Shown one piece after another: positions 6,921-17,438 of a stretch of DNA of 20,076 nt. Each line of letters starts with the position of its first letter. Position 1 is the stretch's first letter. The notes below the pieces were generated by a model, which did not search any database, was not told the origin of the DNA, and saw only the letters and a program-made list of their open reading frames with translations. The position numbers and the translations under genes were made by a program. This DNA is from DATHSN01 sp035464115 (lineage in GTDB: Bacteria > Actinomycetota > Acidimicrobiia > Acidimicrobiales > SKKL01), in NCBI GenBank assembly GCA_035464115.1, contig DATHSN010000448.1, forward strand, positions 1 through 20,076, written 5' to 3'.

Positions 6921-8152
6921 AGCAGGCCCGCGGCTTCCGACAGGGCCTTCTGCTCGAGGAACTCGTCGTAGTCGTCGGTGAAGAAGTGCCGGCCGTCGGC
7001 GTCGGCGAGGACGTAGTAGAGCCAGTCGCCGTCGGCGGGGTTGAGCGCCGCAGCCAGCGAGTCTCGCCCGGGTGAGGCGATGGGCGTGGGTGGGAGGCCG
7101 GCGAACTTGCGGGTGTTGTACGGCGAGTCGATGTCGAGGTCGGCCGAGGTGAGCGGGCCGGTGCGGTCGGGGCCCCGGGCGTAGAGCACGGTGGCGTCGA
7201 TGCCGAGCGTCATGCCGATGAACAGCCGGTTGTGGATCACCCGCGACACCTGGGCTCGCTCTTCGGGGATGCGGGTCTCCTCCTCGATGAGCGAGGCGAT
7301 GATCACGTAGTCGTAGGCGGTGAGCCCCACCGGTGCCCCGGTCTGGGGATCGAGGTTCATGGCCGGGTCGAGGCCCACCTCGCGTGCGACCTGGTCGAAC
7401 TGCTGGTTCATCCGCGACAGCACCGCGAGCGCGTCGTCGGTGACGGCGTACTCGTAGGTGTCGGGGAAGAGCAGCCCTTCCCAGCTGTCGACGTCGAGGG
7501 GTCGCCAGGGGCTGTCCATGCGGATGAGCGCGGTGGCGACGTCGGCGGGCTCGATGCCGTCGATGGCGGCGACCAGCTCGTCCTGGATCTCGGCGACGGT
7601 GAGCCCCTCGCGCACGGTGAAGCGGTCGAACTCGAGGGGCGCCGGGCCGGCGGCCAGGACGTCGATGACGTCGTCGAGCGCCGAGCTCTCGACGAGGTCG
7701 TACTCGCCGGCCTGGAAGTCGCCCTCGCCCTTCCACCGCAGGTAGTAGCGGAACACGGTGGCGTTGGCGATGATGCCCTCGTCCTGCAGCAACGTGGCGA
7801 TCTCGTCGGACGTGGCGCCGTTGGGGATCTCGATGGTGACCAGCTCACCGGGCGGGCCCGGCGGGTCGATCTGGCGCTGCAGCCACACCCAGGCGCCGCC
7901 CGCCAGGCTCCCGAGGACCAGCACCGCCACGATCACCACGGCCAGGATGCGGCGCAGCGGCCCCGTCGGCGAGGGGATGCGCACGTAGCGGTCGAGGTCG
8001 AGCGGCTCCCCGGGGGGCGGCGCCACGGCGACCGCCGGCGGGTAGGCGTCGGCGGGGCGGGAGGCGCCGGCCGGCTCACGCTCGGCGGCCGGGGGTCGGG
8101 GAGCGGGCGGACCGTCGGGGTGGTCCTGGTCGAACAGCCGGGTGTCGCTCAC
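6917..8152 (-). CDS. mltG: Endolytic murein transglycosylase MltG (YceG-like)
   Basis: 411 residues. A proline-rich cytoplasmic N-terminus of about 65 residues precedes one membrane helix (about 68-92), then the extracytoplasmic LysM-like and YceG catalytic domain. Visible motifs are WEGLLFPDTYEY (near 224-235), ASLIEEET with the predicted catalytic Glu290, NRLFIGMTLGIDATVLYA, and YNTRKFAGLPPTPIASPG. MltG cleaves nascent glycan strands and sets their length at the membrane. Start is GTG at 8152, overlapping the ruvX stop as GTGA; a longer frame reaching 8212 lies entirely inside ruvX. ruvX-mltG-aroE is a conserved actinobacterial order. The long Pro/Ala-rich N-terminal tail is common in actinobacterial forms. 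Confidence 0.94.
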   Translation of the reverse strand: MSDTRLFDQDHPDGPPAPRPPAAEREPAGASRPADAYPPAVAVAPPPGEPLDLDRYVRIPSPTGPLRRILAVVIVAVLVLGSLAGGAWVWLQRQIDPPGPPGELVTIEIPNGATSDEIATLLQDEGIIANATVFRYYLRWKGEGDFQAGEYDLVESSALDDVIDVLAAGPAPLEFDRFTVREGLTVAEIQDELVAAIDGIEPADVATALIRMDSPWRPLDVDSWEGLLFPDTYEYAVTDDALAVLSRMNQQFDQVAREVGLDPAMNLDPQTGAPVGLTAYDYVIIASLIEEETRIPEERAQVSRVIHNRLFIGMTLGIDATVLYARGPDRTGPLTSADLDIDSPYNTRKFAGLPPTPIASPGRDSLAAALNPADGDWLYYVLADADGRHFFTDDYDEFLEQKALSEAAGLL

Positions 8153-8598
8153 GGCACATCGCTCCGGGGGTCGTCGGCTGGCGAAGAGGTACCACCGTGG
8201 CGGTCGAGCCACGCCTGCAACAGCACGGAGGCGGCGACCTGGTCGACCACCGATCGGCGGCGCTCGGCCCGCATCCCCCGGTCGCGCAGGTCGCGCTCGG
8301 CGGTGACGGTGGTGAGACGCTCATCGTAGGTCTCGACCGGCACCGAGAGCACCGCGCCCAGCTCGGCGACCTCGGCCTCGGCGGCGCGGGCGGCCGGGCC
8401 CTTCGAGCCGTCGAGGGACAGGGGCAGCCCGACCACCACCCGGTCGGCGTCGACCTCGGCCACCACCGCGGCGATGGCGCGGTGGTCGGCGCGGCGGTCG
8501 CCGTGGCGGTGGATGGTCTCGTAGGGCATCGCCATCGAGCCGGCGCTCACGGCCACCCCGATGCGGCGGGTGCCGAGGTCGATCCCGACCACCCGCAT
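8149..8598 (-). CDS. ruvX: Putative pre-16S rRNA nuclease / Holliday-junction resolvase-like protein
   Basis: A 149-residue RNase-H-fold protein (YqgF family). It carries GIDLGTRRIGVAVS with Asp7, VVGLPLSLDGSKGPAA (55-70), YDERLTT with Glu93, and VDQVAASVLLQAWL with Asp119, the usual acidic metal-binding set. The family trims the 5' end of 16S rRNA in E. coli, and resolvase activity has also been proposed. ATG at 8598 lies five bases after the alaS stop, and the stop overlaps the mltG start as GTGA. The alaS-ruvX-mltG order is well conserved in Gram-positive bacteria. Confidence 0.94.
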   Translation of the reverse strand: MRVVGIDLGTRRIGVAVSAGSMAMPYETIHRHGDRRADHRAIAAVVAEVDADRVVVGLPLSLDGSKGPAARAAEAEVAELGAVLSVPVETYDERLTTVTAERDLRDRGMRAERRRSVVDQVAASVLLQAWLDRHGGTSSPADDPRSDVP

Positions 8599-8603
8599 CC
8601 GGG

Positions 8604-11192
<2,589 letters not shown>

Positions 11193-11205
11193 GGTGCCGA
11201 TCAGC

Positions 11206-11457
11206 CTACCGAGCCGCTCCACCGGGGCCGCCGAGCCGGGACCGCAGGCGCTCCTCGGTGGAGCGCATCTCGGCGCGGCCCTCGGTGACCGCCTCGCGCA
11301 CGTCGACGCGCAGCCGGCGCGCCGCGTCGGCGGCGTCGCGGCTGACCTGCTCGGGCACGAACCGACGGGCCGTCTGGCGGACCCGGTGGACCACCCACAG
11401 CACCGAGCCCCACCCGATCATGATCCCGGTGGTGAGCCAGAACAGGCGCTTGAACAT
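11206..11457 (-). CDS. Small membrane protein upstream of alaS (DUF6167-like)
   Basis: 83 residues: one N-terminal membrane helix (about residues 5-24, FWLTTGIMIGWGSVLWVVHR) and a charged, Arg/Glu-rich helical tail. Position and build match the small protein found between a DUF948 gene and alaS in other actinobacteria, such as Streptomyces. Function is unknown. ATG at 11457 overlaps the preceding stop as TGATG. The stop lies 13 bases before alaS. I assign the family from context and topology, not from a specific motif. Confidence 0.78.
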   Translation of the reverse strand: MFKRLFWLTTGIMIGWGSVLWVVHRVRQTARRFVPEQVSRDAADAARRLRVDVREAVTEGRAEMRSTEERLRSRLGGPGGAAR

Positions 11458-11813
11458 CAGCGCTCGCCCCGCAGCCGACCGGCAGCGCGCTTGGTGCCCG
11501 CCGCGATCGCCACCGCCTTGATGACGGGCGCCGCCACCACCTGGCGGGTGAGGCGCGACGCCGACTCGGCGTCGGCGGCCATCGCCTCGGCCGCCACCAC
11601 GAGGTGCTCGGCCCGGTCGAGGCCCCGGTCGGCCCGCCCGACGGCGCGGTCGAGCTCGGCCACGACCGTCGCTGACTGCTCCTCGAGCCGGTCGACCGCG
11701 GCGGTGAGGGCCCGCAGCGCGTCGCGCAGCGCCACCACCGCGAACAGCACGGCCACCAGGGCCACCACGCTGACGATGGTGACGACGACCGCGGCCAGGT
11801 CGGCGGCGCTCAT
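11457..11813 (-). CDS. DUF948 membrane-anchored coiled-coil protein
   Basis: 118 residues. An N-terminal membrane helix (about 7-28, AAVVVTIVSVVALVAVLFAVVA) is followed by a heptad-rich helix (about 30-75) and a basic tail. This is the DUF948 layout (YtxG-like, of unknown function). It starts with ATG at 11813, overlapping the rarA stop as ATGA; longer upstream codons lie in rarA. Together with the next small membrane gene it forms the conserved pair between rarA and alaS. No catalytic residues are evident; a structural or scaffold role is only a guess. Confidence 0.82.
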   Translation of the reverse strand: MSAADLAAVVVTIVSVVALVAVLFAVVALRDALRALTAAVDRLEEQSATVVAELDRAVGRADRGLDRAEHLVVAAEAMAADAESASRLTRQVVAAPVIKAVAIAAGTKRAAGRLRGER

Positions 11814-13120
11814 CGGGCCTCGTGGGCGTCGGTCCCGGGGTGGGGCTCGGTGCGGGCGGCCATCCGGCGGGCGATCTCCTCTTCGAGGCCGTGGGGCGAG
11901 GGCTCGTAGTAGCGGTGCCCCTCGACCTCCGGCGGCCGATGGGCCTGGGCCACCCATGCCCTCGGATCGTCGTGAGGATACTCGTAGCCCGCCCCGTGGC
12001 CGAGCGAGGTGGCGCCCTTGTAGTGCGCATCGCGCAGGTGGGTGGGCACCGACCCGTGACCGGCCGCGGCGGCGTCGGCCCGGGCCCGCCCGAGCGCGAC
12101 GGTGACCCGGTTCGACTTGGGGGCGACGGCGAGGTGGACGACCGCCTGGGCCAGGTTGAGCTGGGCCTCGGGGAGCCCCACGAACTCGACGGCGCGGGCG
12201 GCGGCGTCGGCCACGAGCAGCGCGGTGGGGTCGGCGAGACCGATGTCCTCGGAGGCGAGGATGACCAGTCGGCGGGCGATGAAGCGGGCGTCCTCACCGG
12301 CGTCGAGCATGCGGGCGAGCCAGTAGAGACCGGCGTCGGGGTCGGACCCACGGATGCTCTTGATGAAGGCGCTGATGACGTCGTAGTGCTCGTCGCGGCC
12401 GTAGCGGAGGGCCTTCGCGTCGATGGCCGCCTCGGCGTGGGCGAGCGTCACCCGGCCACCGGCGAGCGCCACCGCCACCTCCAGGCAGGTGAGCGCCTGG
12501 CGGCCGTCGCCCCCCGCCCGGGCGACGAGGTGCTCGACGGCGTCGTCGTCGGCCTCGGCGCCCTCGGCGGCCAGGCCCCGTCGGACCAGCTCGCGCACGG
12601 CCTCCTCGTCGAGCAGCTCGAGGCGGAACCGGGTGGACCGGCTGAGCAGCGGCGGGTTCACCTCGAAGTAGGGGTTCTCGGTGGTGGCGCCGACCAGCAC
12701 CAGCAACCCGGACTCGACCGACGGCAGGAGGGCGTCCTGCTGGGCCTTGTTGAAGCGGTGGACCTCGTCGAGGAACAGGATCGTGCCCCGGCCGTGCTGG
12801 CCGAGCCGCGCCTCGGCGCGGGCCGCCACCTCACGGACGTCCTTCACCGACGCGGTCACCGCCGACAGCTGCTCGAACTCCTTCTCGGTGGAGCCGGCGA
12901 CCAGGCGGGCGCGGGTGGTCTTGCCGGTGCCCGGCGGCCCCCAGAGGATCACCGAGGTGAGCCGGTCGGCCTCGATCAGCGATCGCAGTGGGGCACCGGG
13001 CGCGAGCAGGTGGCGCTGGCCGACCACCTCGTCGAGGGAGCGGGGCCGCAGCCGGGCGGCGAGGGGCGCCCGTCGGGCGAGGCGGTCGCCGGCCGCCGCG
13101 GAGAACAGGTCGTCGGCCAC
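11810..13120 (-). CDS. rarA: Replication-associated recombination protein A (AAA+ ATPase, MgsA/RarA)
   Basis: 436 residues. The AAA+ core shows GPPGTGKT (61-68), LFLDEVHRFNKAQQDALLP (Walker B, from 115), the sensor-1 segment GATTENP (144-150) and SRSTRF with the arginine-finger region near 161. The C-terminal tetramerisation region has DEHYDVISAFIKSIRGSDPDA, ASEDIGLADP, and HYKGATSLGHG. RarA acts at stalled forks and on single-stranded DNA ends. GTG at 13120 is chosen because it gives MADDLFSAAAGDRLARRAPLA, the family N-terminus, and follows a TACCCT box by six bases. An in-frame GTG at 13147 would add nine unconserved residues. Confidence 0.95.
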   Translation of the reverse strand: MADDLFSAAAGDRLARRAPLAARLRPRSLDEVVGQRHLLAPGAPLRSLIEADRLTSVILWGPPGTGKTTRARLVAGSTEKEFEQLSAVTASVKDVREVAARAEARLGQHGRGTILFLDEVHRFNKAQQDALLPSVESGLLVLVGATTENPYFEVNPPLLSRSTRFRLELLDEEAVRELVRRGLAAEGAEADDDAVEHLVARAGGDGRQALTCLEVAVALAGGRVTLAHAEAAIDAKALRYGRDEHYDVISAFIKSIRGSDPDAGLYWLARMLDAGEDARFIARRLVILASEDIGLADPTALLVADAAARAVEFVGLPEAQLNLAQAVVHLAVAPKSNRVTVALGRARADAAAAGHGSVPTHLRDAHYKGATSLGHGAGYEYPHDDPRAWVAQAHRPPEVEGHRYYEPSPHGLEEEIARRMAARTEPHPGTDAHEAR

Positions 13121-13126
13121 CGGGCG

Positions 13127-13132
13127 AGGGTA
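13127..13132 (-). promoter_or_regulatory. Candidate -10 box for leaderless rarA transcript
   Basis: TACCCT on the minus strand, in GGTACCCTCGCCCGGTG, ends six bases before the GTG at 13120. The arrangement nearly repeats that before hisS and matches that before aroB. It lies in a 37-base divergent gap shared with the plus-strand gene at 13158. Confidence 0.55.
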
Positions 13133-13157
13133 CCGGCGCTGTGCCACGCTGGATGCG

Positions 13158-13700
13158 GTGCAGTGGTACGTGGTGCTCTTCTACCTCTGGCTGCTGGTGT
13201 CGGTCGTGATCCTCGTGCGGCGCAGCCTCGGACGGGCGGCCGGGCGCGCCGAGCGCCAGCGCCTCGAGCCCGAGGCCCCTCTCCCCTCACCCGTCGCCCA
13301 TGAGTGGCCCCGCCCCGATGCGGTGCTCGCCGCCCCGACCCCGACGGTCGCACGGCCTCCCTCGGCCCCGACCTCGCTCGCCGAGCTCCTGGCGGGCATC
13401 CACCTCCCCGCCGACCTGGCGCCGCTCACCCATCTGGGCGCGATCCCCGACGACGGCCGGCTGGTGCTCATCACCGCGTCGGCGCCGGCCGAGGTGGTGG
13501 CCCGCGAGCTGGCCGACGAGCTCGAGCGGTTGGGGTTCGCGGTCGCCTCGCTCACCGAGACGGTGGCGGTGGCGCGCGCCGAGCGGGGCGCGGTCGAGAT
13601 CGAGGTCCATCCCGATCCGGCCACGGCCACCGTCGACGGGGCTCGCCGCTTCCCCACCGCCGAGCCCGGCACGGTGGTGGTGGAGCTGCGTCCCGTGTGA
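13158..13700 (+). CDS. Single-helix membrane protein of unknown function
   Basis: 180 residues. An N-terminal helix (about residues 4-20, YVVLFYLWLLVSVVILV) is followed by an Arg-rich stretch that should stay cytoplasmic and a Pro/Ala linker (about 40-75). The C-terminal domain of about 100 residues is mixed alpha/beta, with DDGRLVLITAS, an amphipathic helix AEVVARELADELERLG, and alternating strands near the end. I recognise no family. The GTG start at 13158 gives the membrane helix at the extreme N-terminus; the ATG at 13153 is out of frame. It is divergent from rarA (37 bases) and convergent with aspS, with six bases between the stops. GC-rich third codon positions support real coding. Confidence 0.75.
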   Translation: MQWYVVLFYLWLLVSVVILVRRSLGRAAGRAERQRLEPEAPLPSPVAHEWPRPDAVLAAPTPTVARPPSAPTSLAELLAGIHLPADLAPLTHLGAIPDDGRLVLITASAPAEVVARELADELERLGFAVASLTETVAVARAERGAVEIEVHPDPATATVDGARRFPTAEPGTVVVELRPV

Positions 13701-13706
13701 CCACGC

Positions 13707-15473
13707 TCAGGTGGCGGGGGGCAGCACCCGCAGCCCGAGCTCGGTGAGCTGGGCGGTGTCGATGGGTCCGGGGGCGTCGGTGAGGGGGTCGGTGCCCGAC
13801 TGGGTCTTCGGGAAGGCGATGACCTCGCGGATGTTCTCCTCGCCCGCCAGCAGCGCCACCAGCCGGTCGATGCCGAACGCGAACCCGGCGTGCGGCGGCG
13901 CCCCGTAGCGGAACGCCTCGAGCAGGAACCCGAACTTGCGGTTCGCCTCCTCCTCGGAGATGCCGAGCAGCCCGAAGATGCGGCGCTGCACGTCGGGGCG
14001 GTGGATCCGGACGCTGCCCGATCCGAGCTCCCAGCCGTTGAGCACCAGGTCGTAGGCCTGGGAGCGCACGTCGAGCAGGGCCGGCCCGGGCTCGCCGTCG
14101 AGCAGGTGCAGGTCGTCGACGTGGGGCATGGTGAACGGGTGGTGGGCAGGCACCGGGTGGCCGTCGGTGATGGCCTCGAACAGGGGGAACTCGACCACCC
14201 AGAGCAGGTGGAACCCGCCCTCGTTCACCGGCGGCCGGCCGAGGTCGAGCCGCAACAGGCCGAGGACCCGCCGGACCATGGCCCGCTCGTCGGCGACGAT
14301 GAGCAGCAGGTCGCCCGGCTCGGCCTCGAGGGTGTCGGCGAGGCCGGTGAGCTCGGCCTCGGAGAGGAACTTGGCGACCGGTGAGGTGAGGGTGCGGTCG
14401 GCCTCGACCTTCATCCACACCAGGCCCTTGGCGCCGTGGCGCTTGGCCTGGTCGGTGAGCCCGTCGAGCGCCGAGCGGGTGCGGTCGGCCCCGCCGGGGA
14501 CGCGGATGCCCTTCACGCACGGCGCGGCGAAGGCGTTGAACGCGGTGTCGGCGAACAGCGGGGTGAGCTCGACGAGCTCCATGCCGAAGCGGATGTCGGG
14601 CTTGTCGGTGCCGTAGCGCTCCATGGCGTCGAGCCAGGTCATGCGGGGCACCTCGCCGACCGTCTCGCCGGTGGCGGCCTCGACCGCAGCGGCGACGGCG
14701 TGGGTGATGAAGGCGAGGACCTCGTCCTGGGTGACGAAGCTGGCCTCGGCGTCGAGCTGGGTGAACTCGAACTGGCGGTCGGCCCGCAGGTCCTCGTCGC
14801 GCAGGCAGCGGGCGATCTGGTAGTAGCGGTCCATGCCGCCGACCATGCACAGCTGCTTGAACAGCTGCGGGCTCTGGGGCAGGGCGTAGAACGACCCGGG
14901 TCGCATGCGCGACGGCACGACGAAGTCGCGGGCGCCCTCGGGTGTCGACGCGATGAGCAGCGGCGTCTCGATCTCGACGAACCCCTGCTCCTCCATGGCG
15001 CCGCGGATGGCGCTGTTGACCGTGGCCCGCAGCCGCAGGTTGCGCTGCATGCGGTCGCGGCGCAGGTCGATGTAGCGGTGGCGGAGCCGCACGGTCTCGT
15101 CGGTGTCGATGCGCTCGTCGATCGGGAACGGGGGCGGCTCGGACTGGGCGAGGATCTCGACCTCGCAGTCGCCGACCTCGATCTCGCCGGTGGGGATCTG
15201 GTCGTTGGTGGTGCCCTCCGGGCGGTGTCGGACGGTGCCGATGATGCGCACGACGTACTCGGCGCGCAGGTCGGCAGCGCCGTCGACGACGCACTGCACG
15301 ATGCCCGAGCGGTCGCGGAGGTCGACGAAGGCGAGGTGCTCGCCGTGCTCGCGGCGGCGACCCACCCACCCGCTGAGCGCCACCCGACGGCCGACGTCGG
15401 CGGGACGCAGGTCGCCGCACAGGTCGGTGCGCAGGGGGCTCGGGGGCAGTCCGGGTGCGGAGGGATCGGTCAC
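13707..15473 (-). CDS. aspS: Aspartyl-tRNA synthetase (bacterial type)
   Basis: 588 residues, the usual bacterial length. Anticodon-binding OB fold about 17-110 (VALSGWVGRRREHGEHLAFVDLRDRSG region), class II core, bacterial GAD insertion about 285-415, then the core again. Motif 2 is RDEDLRADRQFEFTQLD (225-241) and motif 3 is GFAFGIDRLVALL (530-542). It charges tRNA-Asp; whether it also charges tRNA-Asn cannot be read from the sequence by eye. GTG at 15473 overlaps the hisS stop as GTGA. A later start near residue 15 (before RTDLCGDL) cannot be excluded. It converges with the unknown plus-strand gene. Confidence 0.96.
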   Translation of the reverse strand: MTDPSAPGLPPSPLRTDLCGDLRPADVGRRVALSGWVGRRREHGEHLAFVDLRDRSGIVQCVVDGAADLRAEYVVRIIGTVRHRPEGTTNDQIPTGEIEVGDCEVEILAQSEPPPFPIDERIDTDETVRLRHRYIDLRRDRMQRNLRLRATVNSAIRGAMEEQGFVEIETPLLIASTPEGARDFVVPSRMRPGSFYALPQSPQLFKQLCMVGGMDRYYQIARCLRDEDLRADRQFEFTQLDAEASFVTQDEVLAFITHAVAAAVEAATGETVGEVPRMTWLDAMERYGTDKPDIRFGMELVELTPLFADTAFNAFAAPCVKGIRVPGGADRTRSALDGLTDQAKRHGAKGLVWMKVEADRTLTSPVAKFLSEAELTGLADTLEAEPGDLLLIVADERAMVRRVLGLLRLDLGRPPVNEGGFHLLWVVEFPLFEAITDGHPVPAHHPFTMPHVDDLHLLDGEPGPALLDVRSQAYDLVLNGWELGSGSVRIHRPDVQRRIFGLLGISEEEANRKFGFLLEAFRYGAPPHAGFAFGIDRLVALLAGEENIREVIAFPKTQSGTDPLTDAPGPIDTAQLTELGLRVLPPAT

Positions 15474-16732
15474 GGGAGTCGTTTCCTCAGGTGGTCGACG
15501 ATGTCGGAGAGGGGGATGCGGTCCTGCAGGTCGGCGCCGCGCAGGTCGCGCACGGTGACCTCACCGGCGGCGGCTTCGTCCTCGCCGACGATGAGCGCGA
15601 AGCGGGCGCCCGAGCGGTTGGCGGCCTTCATCTGGGCCTTCATCGACCGGCCGTCGAAGGCGCGGTCGACGCTGAGCCCGGCGCGGCGCAGGGCGGTCGA
15701 CAGGTCGCGGGCCACCGCCCCGTCGACGGCGTCGACCACGAAGGCGTCGAGCGGCGACGGCTCGACGGCGAAGGTGTCCTCGGCGTCGCAGGCCAAGAGG
15801 ACCCGTTCGATGCCGGTGCCGAACCCGATGCCCGGGGTGGGCTTGCCGCCGAGGGCCTCGGCCAGGCCGTCGTAGCGCCCGCCCCCGCCGATGCCGTTCT
15901 GGGCGGCGTCGAGGGCGAGGGCCTGGAACTCGAAGGTGGTGTGGGTGTAGTAGTCGAGGCCCCGCACCAGCCGGGGCTCGACGCGGTGGTCGATGCCGAG
16001 GGCGTCGAGCCCGGCGAGGACCCGCGCGAAGCGAGCGGCGCCGTCGGGCGACAACAGGTCGGCGCTGCGGGGGGCGTCGGCGGTGGCGGCGACGGTGGCC
16101 GGCCGCTTGGAGTCGAGGACGCGCAGCGGGTTGGTGGCGACCTTGGTCCGGTCGGCGGGGTCGAGGTCGTCGACGCGGGCCTCGAGCCACGCCCGCAGGG
16201 TGGCGCCGTAGGCGGCGCGGTCGTCGGGGCTGCCCATCGAGTTCACCACCAGGTCGACGCGCGACAGGCCGAGCGAGCGGTAGAGGTCGGCGAGCAGGGC
16301 GATGACCTCGACGTCGAGGTCGGGGTCGTCGGAGCCGAGGGCCTCGACGCCGAGCTGGTGGTGCTGGCGGTAGCGACCGGCCTGGGGGGCCTCGTAGCGG
16401 AAGTTGGGCGCGACGTACCAGACCTTCCAGGGCGCCACCGCGGGATGGTGCTGGTTGTAGGCCCGCACGACCGGGGCGGTGCCCTCGGGCCGCAGCGCCA
16501 TGCGGCGCCCGCCCTTGTCGTCGAAGTCGTACATCTCCTTGGTGACGATGTCGGTGCCCTCGCCCACCCGGTGGAACACGCCGAGGTCTTCGAACATCGG
16601 GCCCTGGATCAGGCCGTAGCCGGCGCGGCCGACGTGGTCGGCGAAGCGCGCCACCAGCTCCTGCCACCGACCCGATTCGGGCGGGAGGACGTCGCGGGTG
16701 CCCACGGGCGCCTGGAATGACGGTTCGGCCAC
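15470..16732 (-). CDS. hisS: Histidyl-tRNA synthetase
   Basis: 420 residues. Class II core with motif 2 RPEGTAPVVRAY (81-92), EAPQAGRYRQHHQLGVEALG (114-133), the histidine-specific RGLDYYTHTTFEF (257-269), GGGGRYDGL and motif 3 GIGFGTGIER (301-310). The C-terminal anticodon-binding domain covers about 325-420. It charges tRNA-His. GTG at 16732 lacks a Shine-Dalgarno but follows TAACCT by six bases, so the hisS-aspS pair probably starts on a leaderless transcript. The aspS start overlaps its stop as GTGA. Confidence 0.97.
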   Translation of the reverse strand: MAEPSFQAPVGTRDVLPPESGRWQELVARFADHVGRAGYGLIQGPMFEDLGVFHRVGEGTDIVTKEMYDFDDKGGRRMALRPEGTAPVVRAYNQHHPAVAPWKVWYVAPNFRYEAPQAGRYRQHHQLGVEALGSDDPDLDVEVIALLADLYRSLGLSRVDLVVNSMGSPDDRAAYGATLRAWLEARVDDLDPADRTKVATNPLRVLDSKRPATVAATADAPRSADLLSPDGAARFARVLAGLDALGIDHRVEPRLVRGLDYYTHTTFEFQALALDAAQNGIGGGGRYDGLAEALGGKPTPGIGFGTGIERVLLACDAEDTFAVEPSPLDAFVVDAVDGAVARDLSTALRRAGLSVDRAFDGRSMKAQMKAANRSGARFALIVGEDEAAAGEVTVRDLRGADLQDRIPLSDIVDHLRKRLP

Positions 16733-16738
16733 CCGGCG

Positions 16739-16744
16739 AGGTTA
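16739..16744 (-). promoter_or_regulatory. Candidate -10 box for leaderless hisS-aspS transcript
   Basis: TAACCT on the minus strand, in GGTAACCTCGCCGGGTG, six bases before the hisS GTG. It is almost identical in sequence and spacing to the rarA box. It sits in the 34-base divergent gap with the SRPBCC gene. Confidence 0.55.
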
Positions 16745-16766
16745 CCGGCCCGGCCAAGATGGTCAG

Positions 16767-17384
16767 ATGCGATTGACGACGGGCCTGGGCGGGCTGGCGG
16801 TGGTCGGCGGAGGACTGGGCGCCATGGCGTACAGCCAGGTGCGGCCCACGCCCGCCGAGCGGTCGATGGCGCTGCCCGGCGACGACCTGGTCGACGCCAC
16901 GGTGACGGCCACCCTGGCGATCACGATCGGGGCGCCGGCCGAGCGGGTGTGGCCGTGGGTGGCCCAGCTCGGCCAGGACCGGGGCGGCTTCTACAGCTAC
17001 ACGCGGCTCGAGAACCTGATGGGGTGCCGGATCACCAACGCCGACCGGGTGGTGCCGGAGTGGCAGGCGCGGGCGGTGGGCGAGTCGGTGCCCCTGCACC
17101 CCGACATGGCGCTGGAGGTGGCGGAGTTCGACCCGCCCCGGGCCCTGGTGCTGCGCTCCCCCGACCCCGGCTCCGACGAGAGCGCGGCCGACGTCCCGTT
17201 CGCCTCCTCGTGGGCGTTCCTCGTCGACGGCCGGGCCGACGGCACGACCCGGTTGCTCACCCGGGAGCGCTACGCCGCCGAGCGACCGGCCGTCGCTGCT
17301 GCGGTGCGGGCCCTCGTGATCGGCAGCACGATCATGGGCCGCCGCATGCTGCTCGGCATCCGCGACCGCGCCGAGGCGCGCTGA
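16767..17384 (+). CDS. SRPBCC (START-like) fold protein
   Basis: 205 residues. A short hydrophobic N-terminus (about 6-24, GLGGLAVVGGGLGAMAYS) may be a membrane anchor or uncleaved signal. The remainder fits the SRPBCC ligand-binding fold: ITIGAPAERVWPWVAQLGQDRGGFYSYTRLENL (from 53) is the opening strand-helix of a well-represented group of polyketide-cyclase-like proteins, followed by DRVVPEWQ and a C-terminal helix from about 170. No ligand can be named. ATG at 16767 begins the hydrophobic segment. A CAAGAT stretch six bases upstream could act as a poor -10 box. It is divergent from hisS and convergent with the HNH gene. Confidence 0.82.
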   Translation: MRLTTGLGGLAVVGGGLGAMAYSQVRPTPAERSMALPGDDLVDATVTATLAITIGAPAERVWPWVAQLGQDRGGFYSYTRLENLMGCRITNADRVVPEWQARAVGESVPLHPDMALEVAEFDPPRALVLRSPDPGSDESAADVPFASSWAFLVDGRADGTTRLLTRERYAAERPAVAAAVRALVIGSTIMGRRMLLGIRDRAEAR

Positions 17385-17391
17385 CCTCACC

Positions 17392-17420
17392 GGCGGCGCG
17401 GCGCAGCGCACCCCGCCGCC
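17392..17420. terminator. Possible bidirectional terminator stem
   Basis: GGCGGCG (17392-17398) pairs perfectly with CGCCGCC (17414-17420) across a 15-base loop, in the 54-base gap between converging stop codons. There is no U-tract on either strand, and such pairings are easy to find in sequence this GC-rich. Confidence 0.3.
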
Positions 17421-17438
17421 CACTCGGGCGCGTCGTGG

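Noticed and set aside
11193..11222. GTG at 11222 as the alaS start
   Set aside because: It would overlap the upstream small membrane gene, and its ten extra residues are not found in AlaRS; ATG at 11192 matches the family.
13121..13147. GTG at 13147 as the rarA start
   Set aside because: The nine added residues are not conserved; the GTG at 13120 gives the family N-terminus and follows a -10-like box.
13701..13714. CCAC-N6-GTGG hairpin between converging stops as a terminator
   Set aside because: A four-base-pair stem with no U-tract is too weak to call in this GC-rich sequence.
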